Assembly (NCBI GenBank): GCA_964035545.1
Contig: OZ037768.1
Location: forward strand, 5,137,241-5,201,240
DNA: 64,000 nucleotides
Direction: 5' to 3'
From: Bugula neritina
Lineage: Eukaryota; Bryozoa; Gymnolaemata; Cheilostomatida; Bugulidae
Shown: positions 33,301-43,239 of the stretch, piece by piece
Layout: every line of letters begins with the position of its first letter
Numbering within the stretch: position 1 is the first letter of the stretch
The notes under the pieces: model-generated
Database searches by the model: none
What the model was told of the DNA's origin: nothing
Seen by the model: only the letters and a program-made list of their open reading frames with translations
Made by a program: the position numbers and the translations under genes

Positions 33301-35856
33301 TGTGGTTTACGAGATCTAAGTTTTCTTTTTCAACACTATAAAATCTGTTGCCGCAGAACTAATTACAAGAAGAAACATAAAAATAATACTAGGTTCTTCT
33401 TCCTTGATAACAGCTATTATAACCACTGTCTTAACTCTCAACTTATTCGGGCTGACTCCTTAAACTCTCAACTTATACTTTTACTTTTAGAGCTACTAGA
33501 CATTTAGTCATCAACTTTAGGTTAACCTTAATCTTATGAACCCATATTTTGATAATAAGAATAAGGTTTAATTTATCAGAGTTTCTCGAAGACCTTCAAC
33601 CTATGGGTGCACCCGCAATAATTAGTCCTTTTTTATGCCGTATTGAATTAGTTAGACTACTTTAACTTTAGCCATCAGGTTAACCGCAAACTTAAAAACT
33701 TAAGAACTGGTCACATTTTAGTAGTGGGAATAGTTAGATCTCCTTTGCCAGTAAGAGTTTTATTAATAATAATAGGGTCTGCTTATTGTATATAACTACA
33801 TGCAGTAGCCTACAAAATAAGGTTTAACCCTGAAGAAGTTAAGAAGGTAAATTACCCAGTAGTAATGATAATAACAATAACTCGCATAACGTGTGCTATC
33901 GCATTTACCTTATTACTTTTTTTAGTAATCCAAATATTGGGAAGAAAACCTTATTCATACGAACACGCCCTTCGGGATGTGGTTTGGACCCTAGAGATAC
34001 AGCCCGCCTACCTTTTTCCATACGATTGTTTTCATTAGCTGTCAACTTCTTAATTTTCGATATCTGAAGACTGAACATAAAAATAATGAAACCTTCTAAA
34101 AATATTGTAATCAAACATAAACAATATTTATAGTATAATATTAATTATATGATGTAAAAGTTCTGTACTTTATTACAAAAACTCTGTAGTTTATTATAAC
34201 CATTCTTAGTCTCATCTAGAGTGCATCAGCCTTAAACAATAATTGTTTCATGAATAGATGATTCTATAAATATTATATATGTTTTTATTGCACAAGATTT
34301 GCTATAAGTTGCTCAGAGTTATAATATGACAAAAGTGCTGATGGCTCCATTCAATGCTATAAGATTATGTGCTCTACATTATCCGCTACAGTTTGGTGTA
34401 ATACTGTCAAACCATTAATTCGTGTTTACTTGGTGATTGTGTACACTTGTATAAGCTTGTTAACCTCTGTATATATGCAGTAAGAAGTTTGTATCGTGTA
34501 TGCAGAAGGGATGAGGCATATATTGAAGAGGTAAAATTATCCAACGTTTTATACTGTTTACAGTCTGTAGCCTTCTTCAGTGGGGTTGACATAGATCAAT
34601 GTTTGCGCAAGGAATCTTCAATGAGTTGTAAAACTCCATCCAACATCCACTCAATGCAAGGCTCCTATCACATTGCTGATGGTAAGTTTCCTCTCCCATC
34701 TACACTCACTTAAGTAGCTATTTTAAACTAGATGCCATCATAATTAATTTATAGCTTCCTCTAAATCTATTCCTGATTTTCCCTTAAATTATTTTAATAA
34801 CTCAGGTAATGAAGTCCCTACTGCTTCCTTGTGTTTGGTGTTACTTTTTAATTGGAGCAGTTTATATGGTTTCCTCGCTCTATATGTTATATATATGTTT
34901 TAGTGTGTACCTTGTATTTTATTTTATTGATAATTTTTTAAATATGAAGAATAATATTTTTTATTTGAGTAAAACAGTTTTAACTGATGTTGGGTGATTT
35001 TAATATTACTCTCAGGGCTTCTAATGAAAATAAATGGTTTGTACACCATCACTACTGTAGCTGCACTATAACTACACCAAGAATTTTGTTGGCTGTCCCT
35101 TTTACTCAAACTACTAAAACTCTCAGCCTATGAGGTATCATTTTCTAGTTTTAGATTAACACACCCAGAGATATTTTCATCAATTGTAATTAATTATATT
35201 CTCAATGCACTTGTTGGAAAGCATCAATTATTGTTGGCAACTTGAAAAAAACTGTACAATTAATTATAGCCCAGTATTATGGACAGGTCAGAATTGTTTA
35301 GCTGATGTTTAGATTAGGATAGAATTGCCATCTCAACTGTACATGGCAGCATTCAAAAGTTTTGGCTTATATATTCTAGTGCTAACTTGGCTCATAATTC
35401 AACTTCTAAGTGATTAGTCCATAACTGGTGATTGGGATTTCCTTGTAGTTGGCGATAGTCTATAGGATATGTTTTGATTTTACTCTTTGCCCATTGGTTA
35501 AGAACAACATTTTAAATTAGCCAATGATATAACTCAGATGCTACCCTGTAGCTTGTTGATGTCATGTGATATTTTAAATTTGGAAGTTTGATGTCATTCA
35601 AACAAATCGATTACAACAGTTTTCTATCTAGCATTAGAAATGTATCGTTACATATATGGATGACCCAGTGAATTAAATTGACTTAATTTTTTGCTCTATT
35701 TGCCTATTCAACTTGCTTTCTAACTATTCTTGCCTGTTCAATTTACTCAAAGATGTTTCAAGTTTTATATTAATTATTTCTATGCTTGCAGGTGAAGTTT
35801 TGGATATTTATCAAACCTTGAAGCAAACAAATGGTGGAAAACTGTTTAAAAGCTAA
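21303..35856 (+). CDS. POLG: POLG, mitochondrial DNA polymerase gamma catalytic subunit
   Basis: Family A polymerase that copies and proofreads mitochondrial DNA in the matrix. 22 coding exons: 21303-21567, 21692-21953, 22143-22338, 22696-22857, 23480-23620, 23808-24005, 24236-24388, 24485-24594, 24738-24901, 25037-25100, 25374-25554, 25761-25868, 26050-26207, 26713-26884, 27439-27574, 28373-28479, 28697-28854, 29505-29649, 30043-30152, 30513-30654, 34564-34681, 35792-35856; all in phase, 1,104 residues (human 1,239). The basic N-terminus ([19 protein letters not shown]) is a mitochondrial presequence. Exonuclease motifs are FDVETL (about 155), [11 protein letters not shown] and YCAKDAAAT. 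Polymerase motifs are [32 protein letters not shown] and [13 protein letters not shown]. All catalytic acidic residues are present. The spacer/thumb after MYKATKG looks about 40 residues shorter than in relatives, or an exon is missed between 28855 and 29504. One intron (26208-26712) has a GC donor. The intron 30655-34563 holds mitochondrial DNA; other introns hold no gene that I see. Confidence 0.95.
29650..29840. repeat. AT-rich tandem repeat in a POLG intron
   Basis: Several degenerate copies of a unit of about 22 bp related to GTATTGTATATAATAGTGTA, starting within 10 bp of the donor of the exon ending at 29649. Low-complexity expansion; no other role visible. Confidence 0.8.
31311..31775 (+). 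pseudogene. nad6: nad6 pseudogene (NUMT)
   Basis: NADH dehydrogenase subunit 6 copy. Under the invertebrate mitochondrial code it reads a hydrophobic chain with the family core [20 protein letters not shown] followed by GYTIAMSSN, and ends with a Lys/Pro tail ([11 protein letters not shown]) and TAA at 31773-31775. Stops appear in the middle (about 31630), so it is broken. The N-terminus is less certain. Confidence 0.85.
31895..32864 (+). pseudogene. cox1: cox1 pseudogene with large internal deletion (NUMT)
   Basis: Cytochrome c oxidase subunit 1 copy. It starts [13 protein letters not shown], continues [52 protein letters not shown] and [17 protein letters not shown]. After YQHLFWL it jumps straight to the C-terminal helix (SSFVSTISFLGV) and SLEWTNRLP, so roughly 225 codons of the middle are gone. 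Other damage: small deletions after QLYN and after LPVL, a frameshift at about 32083, and another at the poly-G run at 32101. The 5' part covers the standard barcoding region. Confidence 0.93.
32907..32971 (+). tRNA. trnT: Mitochondrial-type tRNA-Thr(UGU) within the NUMT
   Basis: 65 nt that still fold as a mitochondrial cloverleaf: a perfect 7-bp acceptor (GTAAATA / TATTTAC), a 4-bp D stem (GCTT/AAGC), a 4-bp anticodon stem (CAGA/TCTG) around the 7-base loop TTTGTAA with anticodon TGT, and a short T arm (CATG/TATG). It is a fossil within a nuclear intron and is not expected to be a nuclear tRNA gene, as it lacks good A and B boxes. Confidence 0.7.
33340..33850 (+). pseudogene. atp6: atp6 pseudogene (NUMT)
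   Basis: ATP synthase subunit a copy. Recognised from [13 protein letters not shown], from [20 protein letters not shown] and above all from [15 protein letters not shown], which carries the conserved arginine of the proton path. Frame breaks near 33455 and near 33660. Both ends are approximate. Confidence 0.85.
33865..34110 (+). pseudogene. nad3: nad3 pseudogene (NUMT)
   Basis: NADH dehydrogenase subunit 3 copy. A hydrophobic start ([15 protein letters not shown]) leads to the family signature, here [20 protein letters not shown] then FLIFDI, which is restored only by allowing for one lost base near 33965. The far end fades into AT-rich DNA. Confidence 0.85.
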
Positions 35857-37689
35857 TGCGGGATAGTAGTTTCTTCTTGTAAGTTTATTATACTGAACTA
35901 TAAATATGCTGTAGACCAGTCTGTTACTCTACTCTATGTATATATGCAATTCGCACAGCATGGGGAGAATTTGTTGGAAAATATCGTTTCTTATCACAAG
36001 TAGCAAAATGAATCTCAATCCTCCAAAACAAATCTCAGCTAAACTTAGACTATTCTGGCATATTGAAAATCATGTTGTTGACTTGACTTAAACCTCTGGT
36101 ACTTGGGTACCTGTGGGCTGTTTCTGTCTAGTTTTGCATCATTGTTATTTCACAATAGACTATTGTCGCATTAGCTTATTGTGTAAAATTACATCTCCTA
36201 CACTCCACTCATCCTCACTTGATCTTCATTACTTTTCTTTAGACAGTCAAATCACTATAATAAACTCTCTCACTCTTATCTGTATATATTTTAACTCTAT
36301 CCCAGCACCTGCTCCTAATGTTATTATTTTGCTCTAAACCTTTTGTGATATCCATCTCTGCAACCTTCCTCTCTGCCAACCTGGTCTTCCTGTTTTTCTT
36401 GCTGTTTCCTTTCAGCTCAAAGGACTATACTATAGTCATGTGTTACCTCCTCATTACACTCCAGATATTCCAAACTCTTCTGTACAACTACTAGTAGTCC
36501 CAAGTATATTGTAACAAGTATATAAATTATACCTTATGCAAATAAAAGAGGGAAAATTTTGTGCAATAATGTCATCTTTAAATTAGTTGTAATGCATTTA
36601 GCCCTTATAGGATTATCTGTATTGTAAATTTTGCTTATGTTATAATGCTGCATGCATACTGGGGTTTGCCAATTGTTAGTGAGTGCATAGCTTAACTATG
36701 CGATAATTTGTCTGATTTGATGTTTTATTTTAGCTCAGCTCATTTCAATATTTTTCAATTTTAATTCCGCTTAAGGCAATAGTTTTACATTTATTTTGTA
36801 TTATTTACAAATAATTACTGGATATTGTAATTACGCTTTGCTGATCTAAGAATAAATATATGCTATTATTTTTGACAAAGTGTCCCATCAAATTTTGTAA
36901 ATCTGACTCAACAAACACTCAAGGAGGGTTTTGTGGCATTTGCAGTATTCACATTGTATTACATATTCAATGATTTTGGAAATTGTAAATTATCAACTCA
37001 ATATAAGATATCAAATAACTGCTGCTAGTAGATAATAGTTTTACCTTAAATATTGGAAGACAGTTTTAGAATTTAGATTTTTAAGAGAACTGGAAATGGT
37101 TTAGTGAATTGGCATGACGTAGTGCCAAAAAGAATCAAGCAAAGGATACATTAATAATATCCAGGGTAAAAACTTGTTAAAAAATTTATGGAAGTCTCTC
37201 TTTTTTGTTTTGGGTTAGATTCCGTTATTTTAATATGCATGTGTTGTAGTGTTAATCAGATGCTATTAAAAAAGAACATATTTTCTTCAATTTATGATGT
37301 ATCAACATTATTTTGTTAGTTTCAATTAGAACTGCTAACAAAGCTTTGTTGAACAAAATATAAATATTAAAACAATCAAATACGGACATTTGAAATAAAA
37401 TTAAATAGATATTATTACTTCAACAGTAATAATATATTTGTTGGATTGTAGTATATGAACAAAATGTCTCCATCTCAAAACATTGTTAGAGCATGTGAAT
37501 ACGTAATGACAATAGAAATCTAATAACTTTAATATAGTTTTTCAGTTTGTACACCATTTTTTATAAGTCAATGCAGTAGTTTTACAACAATATATACACA
37601 CCCTAACCTCCACAACTACAACAGAAAGGCTATAAGGGGAGGAGTATCTGTATGCCTGTTATTACAAGGAACTGTAGGCTCCAGTCAAG

Positions 37690-37819
37690 GGGATCCATGT
37701 TTGGCCACCTCCAGCCTCATTGGAAGTAAATAAATAGAGGTACTGTCAGGTGTTGCTCACTAGAAGCAGGTGAAGGCTGGTCCTGGAAAGACCTTCTGCT
37801 GCTCATCTACAGAGTGTTG
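37690..37819 (+). promoter_or_regulatory. Possible promoter and untranslated first exon of NOS-A
   Basis: An island richer in G+C than its surroundings. A TATA-like AAATAAATAGAGG near 37725 is followed about 30 bp on by TGTCAGGTGTTGCTCACTAG, and a good donor GTGAGTG begins at 37820. The NOS-A start codon sits right after an acceptor, so a distant 5'UTR exon is needed somewhere upstream. That it is this one is inference. Confidence 0.3.
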
Positions 37820-39498
37820 GTGAGTGTATGCACAGAAATATTAGAAGTATTACTTGTATTTCATTTTATATTGAAATGTTAATATAGTCTGTTTGAAACT
37901 TTCCAACTTGATACGAAAAACAATTTATTTTTAGTTTTAAAATAAAAACGTTAAAATTAATAACAGTTAAAAGGGTGATAACTACTTTACAAAATTTATA
38001 AAACAACAATTACATATAAATCGAAGATAATTTTGCTAAATTAAAGCTAAAAAATATATCATTTTAAGTTCTTGAAATACTACCAACTTTATTTGGGGCA
38101 CTCAAAGGTTGTAGGTACTATTGTTTTATCAAAAATTTTCCGTAATGATCAACTTGAGCAATAATCTCAAAACACATTTTGCTCCACATAACTTGGCTGT
38201 TTTTCAACTAATAGCTTCTCGTATCAAACTTCAAAAGAATAGAATGTGTATTTAGTTGTGAATTATTAAAAGTGATAGTTATCTTCATGTAAAGTAAATA
38301 ATATAACTAGTTTTTACAAAGGTGATATAAGAGATTGGTAGAGTGAGCAATTCTATGTTGAACTACAGGCATTTTATATAGGAAATGGTACTTAACCAAA
38401 CAACTATTATTAACATGGCCGTTGATTTTGTTATACAATAAAATAATAAGTATTGATAAATAACAAGTATATTGTACCAACTGTTGCATAATTGCAAATT
38501 ATGTTTAACTTTTTTAGTTATTTTACCTTTTCAAGCATAGACCAGATAGCTCATCGTGGAAGTGGAAGGGAACAGCATAATTTTAATCAAACTTGTCACC
38601 TAGCTGTGGCCAATTACACACCAATATACAAGACAAAGTACATACATTTCATCCTATACGCCACTGTGTCATATGTTCAAGCCTTGTGTGGAAGGGAGCT
38701 TAAAAGTGGCAAAATTTTGGACAAGGACTTCCAAATAACAGGCAAGTTCCTAGTGGAGATAGTTTACCAGCTGCAATACATAATGTTGTGTTGCCTGAGT
38801 GAAATCTTTTATTAGTTTAAAGCATACTCTGCAGCTTTCTTGTGTTAAAATTGGTGTTACAGTTTATATATATAATAAAATATAATAAATTTGTAGTACC
38901 TCACTGAAAACATTAATCAAAATGTTGCATTACTATTAGTAATTTCCAAATGGGCAATTCTACAAAATTATATTTCAAAAAAATATTCATAATTTATGGT
39001 ATCAACAATCATAGTAGATACTATATATAGCAGTGGTTCCCAACCTTTTCCATACTATTCCCACCTTTCATAAATGTTGACTATTAATTCCCCCCCCCCT
39101 TTTGAAGAGCAAAAAGATTTTATGACTTACTGAATGAGAATATATGATACAGTGCAATATATTTTGTTCTATTATATTTGTATATAATATAATTATTATA
39201 ATAGTAATATTATCTTTATTTTTATGTTATAAAACACAGAGCAGTTCAATTATTAATGTTATGGTTTCATTTGATGCTTTTGTGCCGGCTATAAGCTTAA
39301 GCCTGGCTCTGTTTTTGACCAAGCCCATCTTAAGTCACTCTGCAGGTTAAGGCAGTTTCTCTTCTCTTTGAATTTATGAAAATCCTACCTCACATGGGTA
39401 GGTGGTGCTGGATGGCACCAAAATTCAGCTTTGTCAGCTTTGTGTGGGAAGAGTTTGCTTGTTGAAACTCAGAGTGATTTTAGTTGAAATTGGTGCAT

Positions 39499-39725
39499 GT
39501 AAAAATGGCAAAGGTAATAATGGCACAATTGAAAAGTAGGTAAAAATGGCACACTTATGTTACATTTTTCCAAACCCAAACCCCCACCCCCTAACTTCAG
39601 AAACCCAAGTACAAACCCAAAATCCCCACCTCTAACTCCTCTTTCAAACTCTAAACCTCCACCCCAATTTTGAAAACATATGCTATTTTGCCTACTTTTC
39701 CATATATGCCATTATTACCTGTACC
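39499..39725. mobile_element. Nested foldback MITE, copy 1
   Basis: About 227 bp with ends made of GGTAAAAATGGCA-type units in inverted orientation (GTAAAAATGGC left, GCCATTATTACCTGTACC right) around a C-rich centre (CCCAAACCCCCACCCCC). It lies within the hAT relic, breaking its transposase. Confidence 0.65.
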
Positions 39726-39993
39726 GTTTCTACTGGACACCACCCACAATATATCAATTGGAGAAGATTTCAAATCATCCTTCATTGCTGAGTTGTGAAC
39801 CGACTCAATAAAATCCTCCTGTAATTCCTCTAAAAACTTTTCAACAAAGCGTTGCAATGGGTCACATGTCAAGTTAAGAATCTAGCTCTTTCTTTTTGGG
39901 AGGTAGCTCAGAGAAATATCGTTAAAACTCCATTAAAAGTTCAGAGAGATGCCAAGAAGTTTTTTGAAAAAGAATCTGGAGCAGGTGGTGTCT

Positions 39994-40195
39994 GGTAAAA
40001 ATGGCACAGGTAAAAATGGCGCAGGTAAAAATGGCACAGGTAATAATGGCACAAATGGGAAATTAGGTAAAATGGCACATTTTCAATATTAGCATTGAAG
40101 ATTTGAGTTGGGGGTTAGTCCTTCAGGATGGGGGGTTTGGAGGTTTGGGGAAATTTAACACCAGTGTGCGATTTTTACCTTTGCCATTTTTACCT
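39994..40195. mobile_element. Nested foldback MITE, copy 2, opposite orientation
   Basis: About 202 bp of the same family as 39499-39725 but inverted: the left end holds four tandem GGTAAAAATGGCRCA units, the centre is G-rich (GGGGGGTTTGGAGG), and the right end is GCCATTTTTACC. The two copies flank about 270 bp that holds transposase remnants and is itself bordered by inverted GACACCACC / GGTGGTGTC. Confidence 0.65.
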
Positions 40196-43100
40196 AAAAT
40201 CGAAACAGGTTCTTCTCCTATAAAAGTTCATTGATTGTGGGGAAAGACACTATTTTTTTGATAGAGACGCCACCACTTTAGTGTAACTTTAAAAACATTG
40301 CTGCTGCTATGAAAGCAATGAAATGATGATTGCACTCCTACATTTCTAGGTTCAGATTATTTAGTGCAGCAAATATATTCACTAGGTATGTAGTATACGA
40401 TTTATAGAAATCGACTTGCATGGCTGCTAAAAGCTGGTCTGTTGGTTTTTGCAAATTTTTTTTACCTCCATTCGTAATAGCGCAGATAACAGTTAGGGTA
40501 GAGTAATTAATAAACACATTCATTTAGAAGTAAACTGAGATTGCAGAATATGGCTTGGTTAAATAGATAAACTAAGATGAAGATTTATAGATATGCATAT
40601 ACATGTAACTTGCAAGAGCTCAAAAAGCCATCAGCAAATTTCTTGAATTTTTCAAAATCCAAATTCCCCCCTTAAAATGTCCAAATTCCCCCTAAGGGGA
40701 ATTCCCCCCAGATTGGGAACCACTGATGTATAGGAACAAAAACACATAAAACTAACCATGATGGTCTGCTTCTTTTTCCTTTTAAATATGACAAATTCAA
40801 AAAGTATTTTTGTTGGTGCTCTAAAACAATGACAATATTTAATCTAACAGTCATATAATACAAAACAAGTCCAAAATCAAATAATCTTTTTCACAGGGAA
40901 CTTGTTAGCCAAGTTATAAAACTTCAGCTTGTACAAATGTTGCACAAACATGGTTATGAGTATAAACTGAGCGACCAGGATATAACTATACAAATTATAC
41001 TATTACAATTTCTAGTGTGATGGCTACAATTACTGATAATAAAGCCAACTCAAACTAACTCCTTGTGTATATCTATGACTGAGGATTGATATGAATGCCA
41101 TTCCACCCACTAAAGTGTAGTAATGGAGGAGTTTTAGCTGCCTAAGTTATTTAATTGTCTTTATGAATTTTGATTTGGAATGTGTATGAAACCCTGTTAA
41201 ATTGCAGAACAGTTTGCCCCTCCCTATAAACTAATCGTGGGCATCTTCTGCACTATACATTTATTGCAAGCCATTTTTATGCTTGCTAGGAAGATATCTA
41301 AAAAACTAAAAAGAAATGCCTCCACCACTTAGGTGTTAACCAAGCTCTAGTTTTGGTGCATATAAATCTTGTCTGCTTTTTGTTAAGATATATAAGAACT
41401 AACATGTTATTTAAGTCTAAGTTTACTAGAAATAATGCTAAAGCTATTGCCTTTAAAGTTGCTCATTACACCTCAAATGCAAAGCACATATTGGGTTTCA
41501 ATGGACGAAAATTTTTATTACAAAAATATTTTTGCTGTTACTAATAATTAGTATTTTATGGCTTTTCATTTAAAGATTAAGAAGCAGTATAAATTCTGCA
41601 AACATAGCGCAATCAATGTTTTCACTTTCACCTGTAGTGGTCAATTACCAAATAATAGCACACTGTTGATTGCTGTGACTAGCACCCATTTGATGACTAC
41701 CCATAATAGTTTGGTTATTATGAAGCAAATTGGTTTTTAAAATACTGCATACTAGAAGTTTGTATTAATTGAACTTATACTTATAAATTTATATTGTTTA
41801 AAAGCTGCATTTAGATGTTTTTCCTCATTTAGGAGCTTCAACTTTTAGCAAACAACCACTTTGGTGACTCGCATCATCTCGTGATTTTTAGCAACCCGGA
41901 AATTTTCTGTAGGATAAAGCAATGAGTAGAAAATGTTAGCTGATAGTACGCTTTCATTTTCTAATCAGCCAAATAGAGCAATCATAGAGCTATGTGATTG
42001 GCCGAGTATTTTGGAGCTATTTTTTGCAGAAGTAATATTGCCAAAATCTCCAGTTTTCCTGGAGTATTATCTAAAGTTTTCACCAAGGATAAGCACGCTG
42101 TTTTGAATTACTGTGAAACTGTATAGATATTTCTTAGTGTTTGAAAAATTTGAAGTTATAAAATTTGTAAGATTGTATGCTATATATGGAGTAATAAAGT
42201 ACCTATCTAATAAAATGGAAACCTTATTCAAGTAAGTTCCAAATAATGTTATAAGACATGTACAGAAATAAGGGGCAATACTTTAAATAATATTTCCTTG
42301 CAACATAATGTTGACGTATATTCTGGGGCTTTCTAATTATAACTGCACATCACTTCATAACTAGTACACATTTTACAACTTTGATTATCTCAGATTTTTT
42401 GTTGGTTGGAAATGATTTGTTCTTATTGTTTGTTACCTGGCTCAACTGCTTATGACATTTAAAACCTATTTATTTGTTTTGTATCCACCGGAATGGAACA
42501 AACCAATTATTCCATTTCTGTAGCTGCACCCATAAGCTGGGTAATAATTACCTTCGGCAAATCATGGACACACAAGAATTATCTTCTTTTCTTGTCTCTT
42601 ATTGCTGTATTTGACTTGTCATTCCTGCTAATTTTGTAAGTTCTACATTATCGTGACGAAGCCTACTTTGTTATAGAAGCGATAATGACCACTCTCACAT
42701 AGCAAGTTGACCGTCACTATGTTATAAATAGCTTGACATTTATTATGGATTAACACTGCTTGCATTATGTAATTTCCATGTAGTTGGTCCACTCAAATCA
42801 TTTCAAAGAGTTAAATGAAGGCAAAGGAGTATAAATGAATAAAAAAATAGAGCAAATATAGTATATTACACTCTAATAAAATTAGCTACGGGTAGCAAAC
42901 AGTATTAATATTGCTAGTTTTGTTGTAGAGTTTTTATGTGTTTATGATTTATACGTGTGTTTGGTATGTATGTATTTTATAGCAATAATCAGTGTTAGTT
43001 GTTGATATGCATGTAATTAAGATACATTTAGGCGTAATAATTTCGTAGCGGAAAAGATGTATATGCAGACCAGAGTGTGTTGAGAAAACTGAAAAAGTCA

Positions 43101-43239
43101 TGCAAAATAACATTATTTCAGTATATTGACCTAAAATCCTCTTATGAAGTTCAAAGTAGAATAACTAGTGCAATTTTGGTGTCAAGTTAAATTAATGTTG
43201 CTACTGGGGCTAATAGTATATGTTCTGCTCTCAAGTAGA

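Larger units (their letters stand above)
31290..34115 (+). pseudogene. Nuclear mitochondrial DNA insertion (NUMT) inside a POLG intron
   Basis: About 2.8 kb of mitochondrial sequence in the intron between the exons ending at 30654 and starting at 34564, all genes in the same direction as POLG. In order: nad6 (31311-31775), cox1 (31895-32864, broken), a folding tRNA-Thr (32907-32971), a second degenerate tRNA-like stretch near 33000-33080, unassigned DNA, atp6 (about 33340-33850) and nad3 (33865-34110). Translation needs AGA/AGG = Ser, ATA = Met, TGA = Trp. Frameshifts, a poly-G run and a large internal cox1 deletion show it is dead. Both outer boundaries are approximate. Whether it entered as one piece or several is not settled. 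Confidence 0.93.
39031..40725 (-). mobile_element. hAT DNA transposon fossil
   Basis: Terminal inverted repeats CAGTGGTTCCCAACCT and its complement (15 of 16 match) at the two ends, of the common hAT-Charlie style. An 8-bp target duplication is nearly intact: ATATATAG before, ATGTATAG after. On the minus strand, pieces of transposase survive in family order: TYLVNIFAALNNLNLEM (about 40390-40340) and then DPLQRFVEKFLEELQEDFIE (about 39865-39805). The transposase is in scattered fragments and dead. Two smaller elements sit inside. Confidence 0.85.
35857..43239. other. Intergenic region between POLG and NOS-A
   Basis: No protein gene supported. It contains a possible NOS-A promoter and untranslated exon near 37690-37819 and a hAT element at 39031-40725. 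The rest (35857-37600, 37830-39020, 40735-43230) is AT-rich and unremarkable. A 107-codon frame at 38492-38815 shows no recognisable domain. Confidence 0.65.

Noticed and set aside
38492-38815. 107-codon open frame as a gene
   Set aside because: No domain, composition like the surrounding AT-rich DNA, no splice context.
43168-43239. N-terminal extension of NOS-A with a hydrophobic helix
   Set aside because: The upstream frame opens only with GTG, has no ATG, and a pyrimidine tract with AG lies directly before the ATG at 43240.
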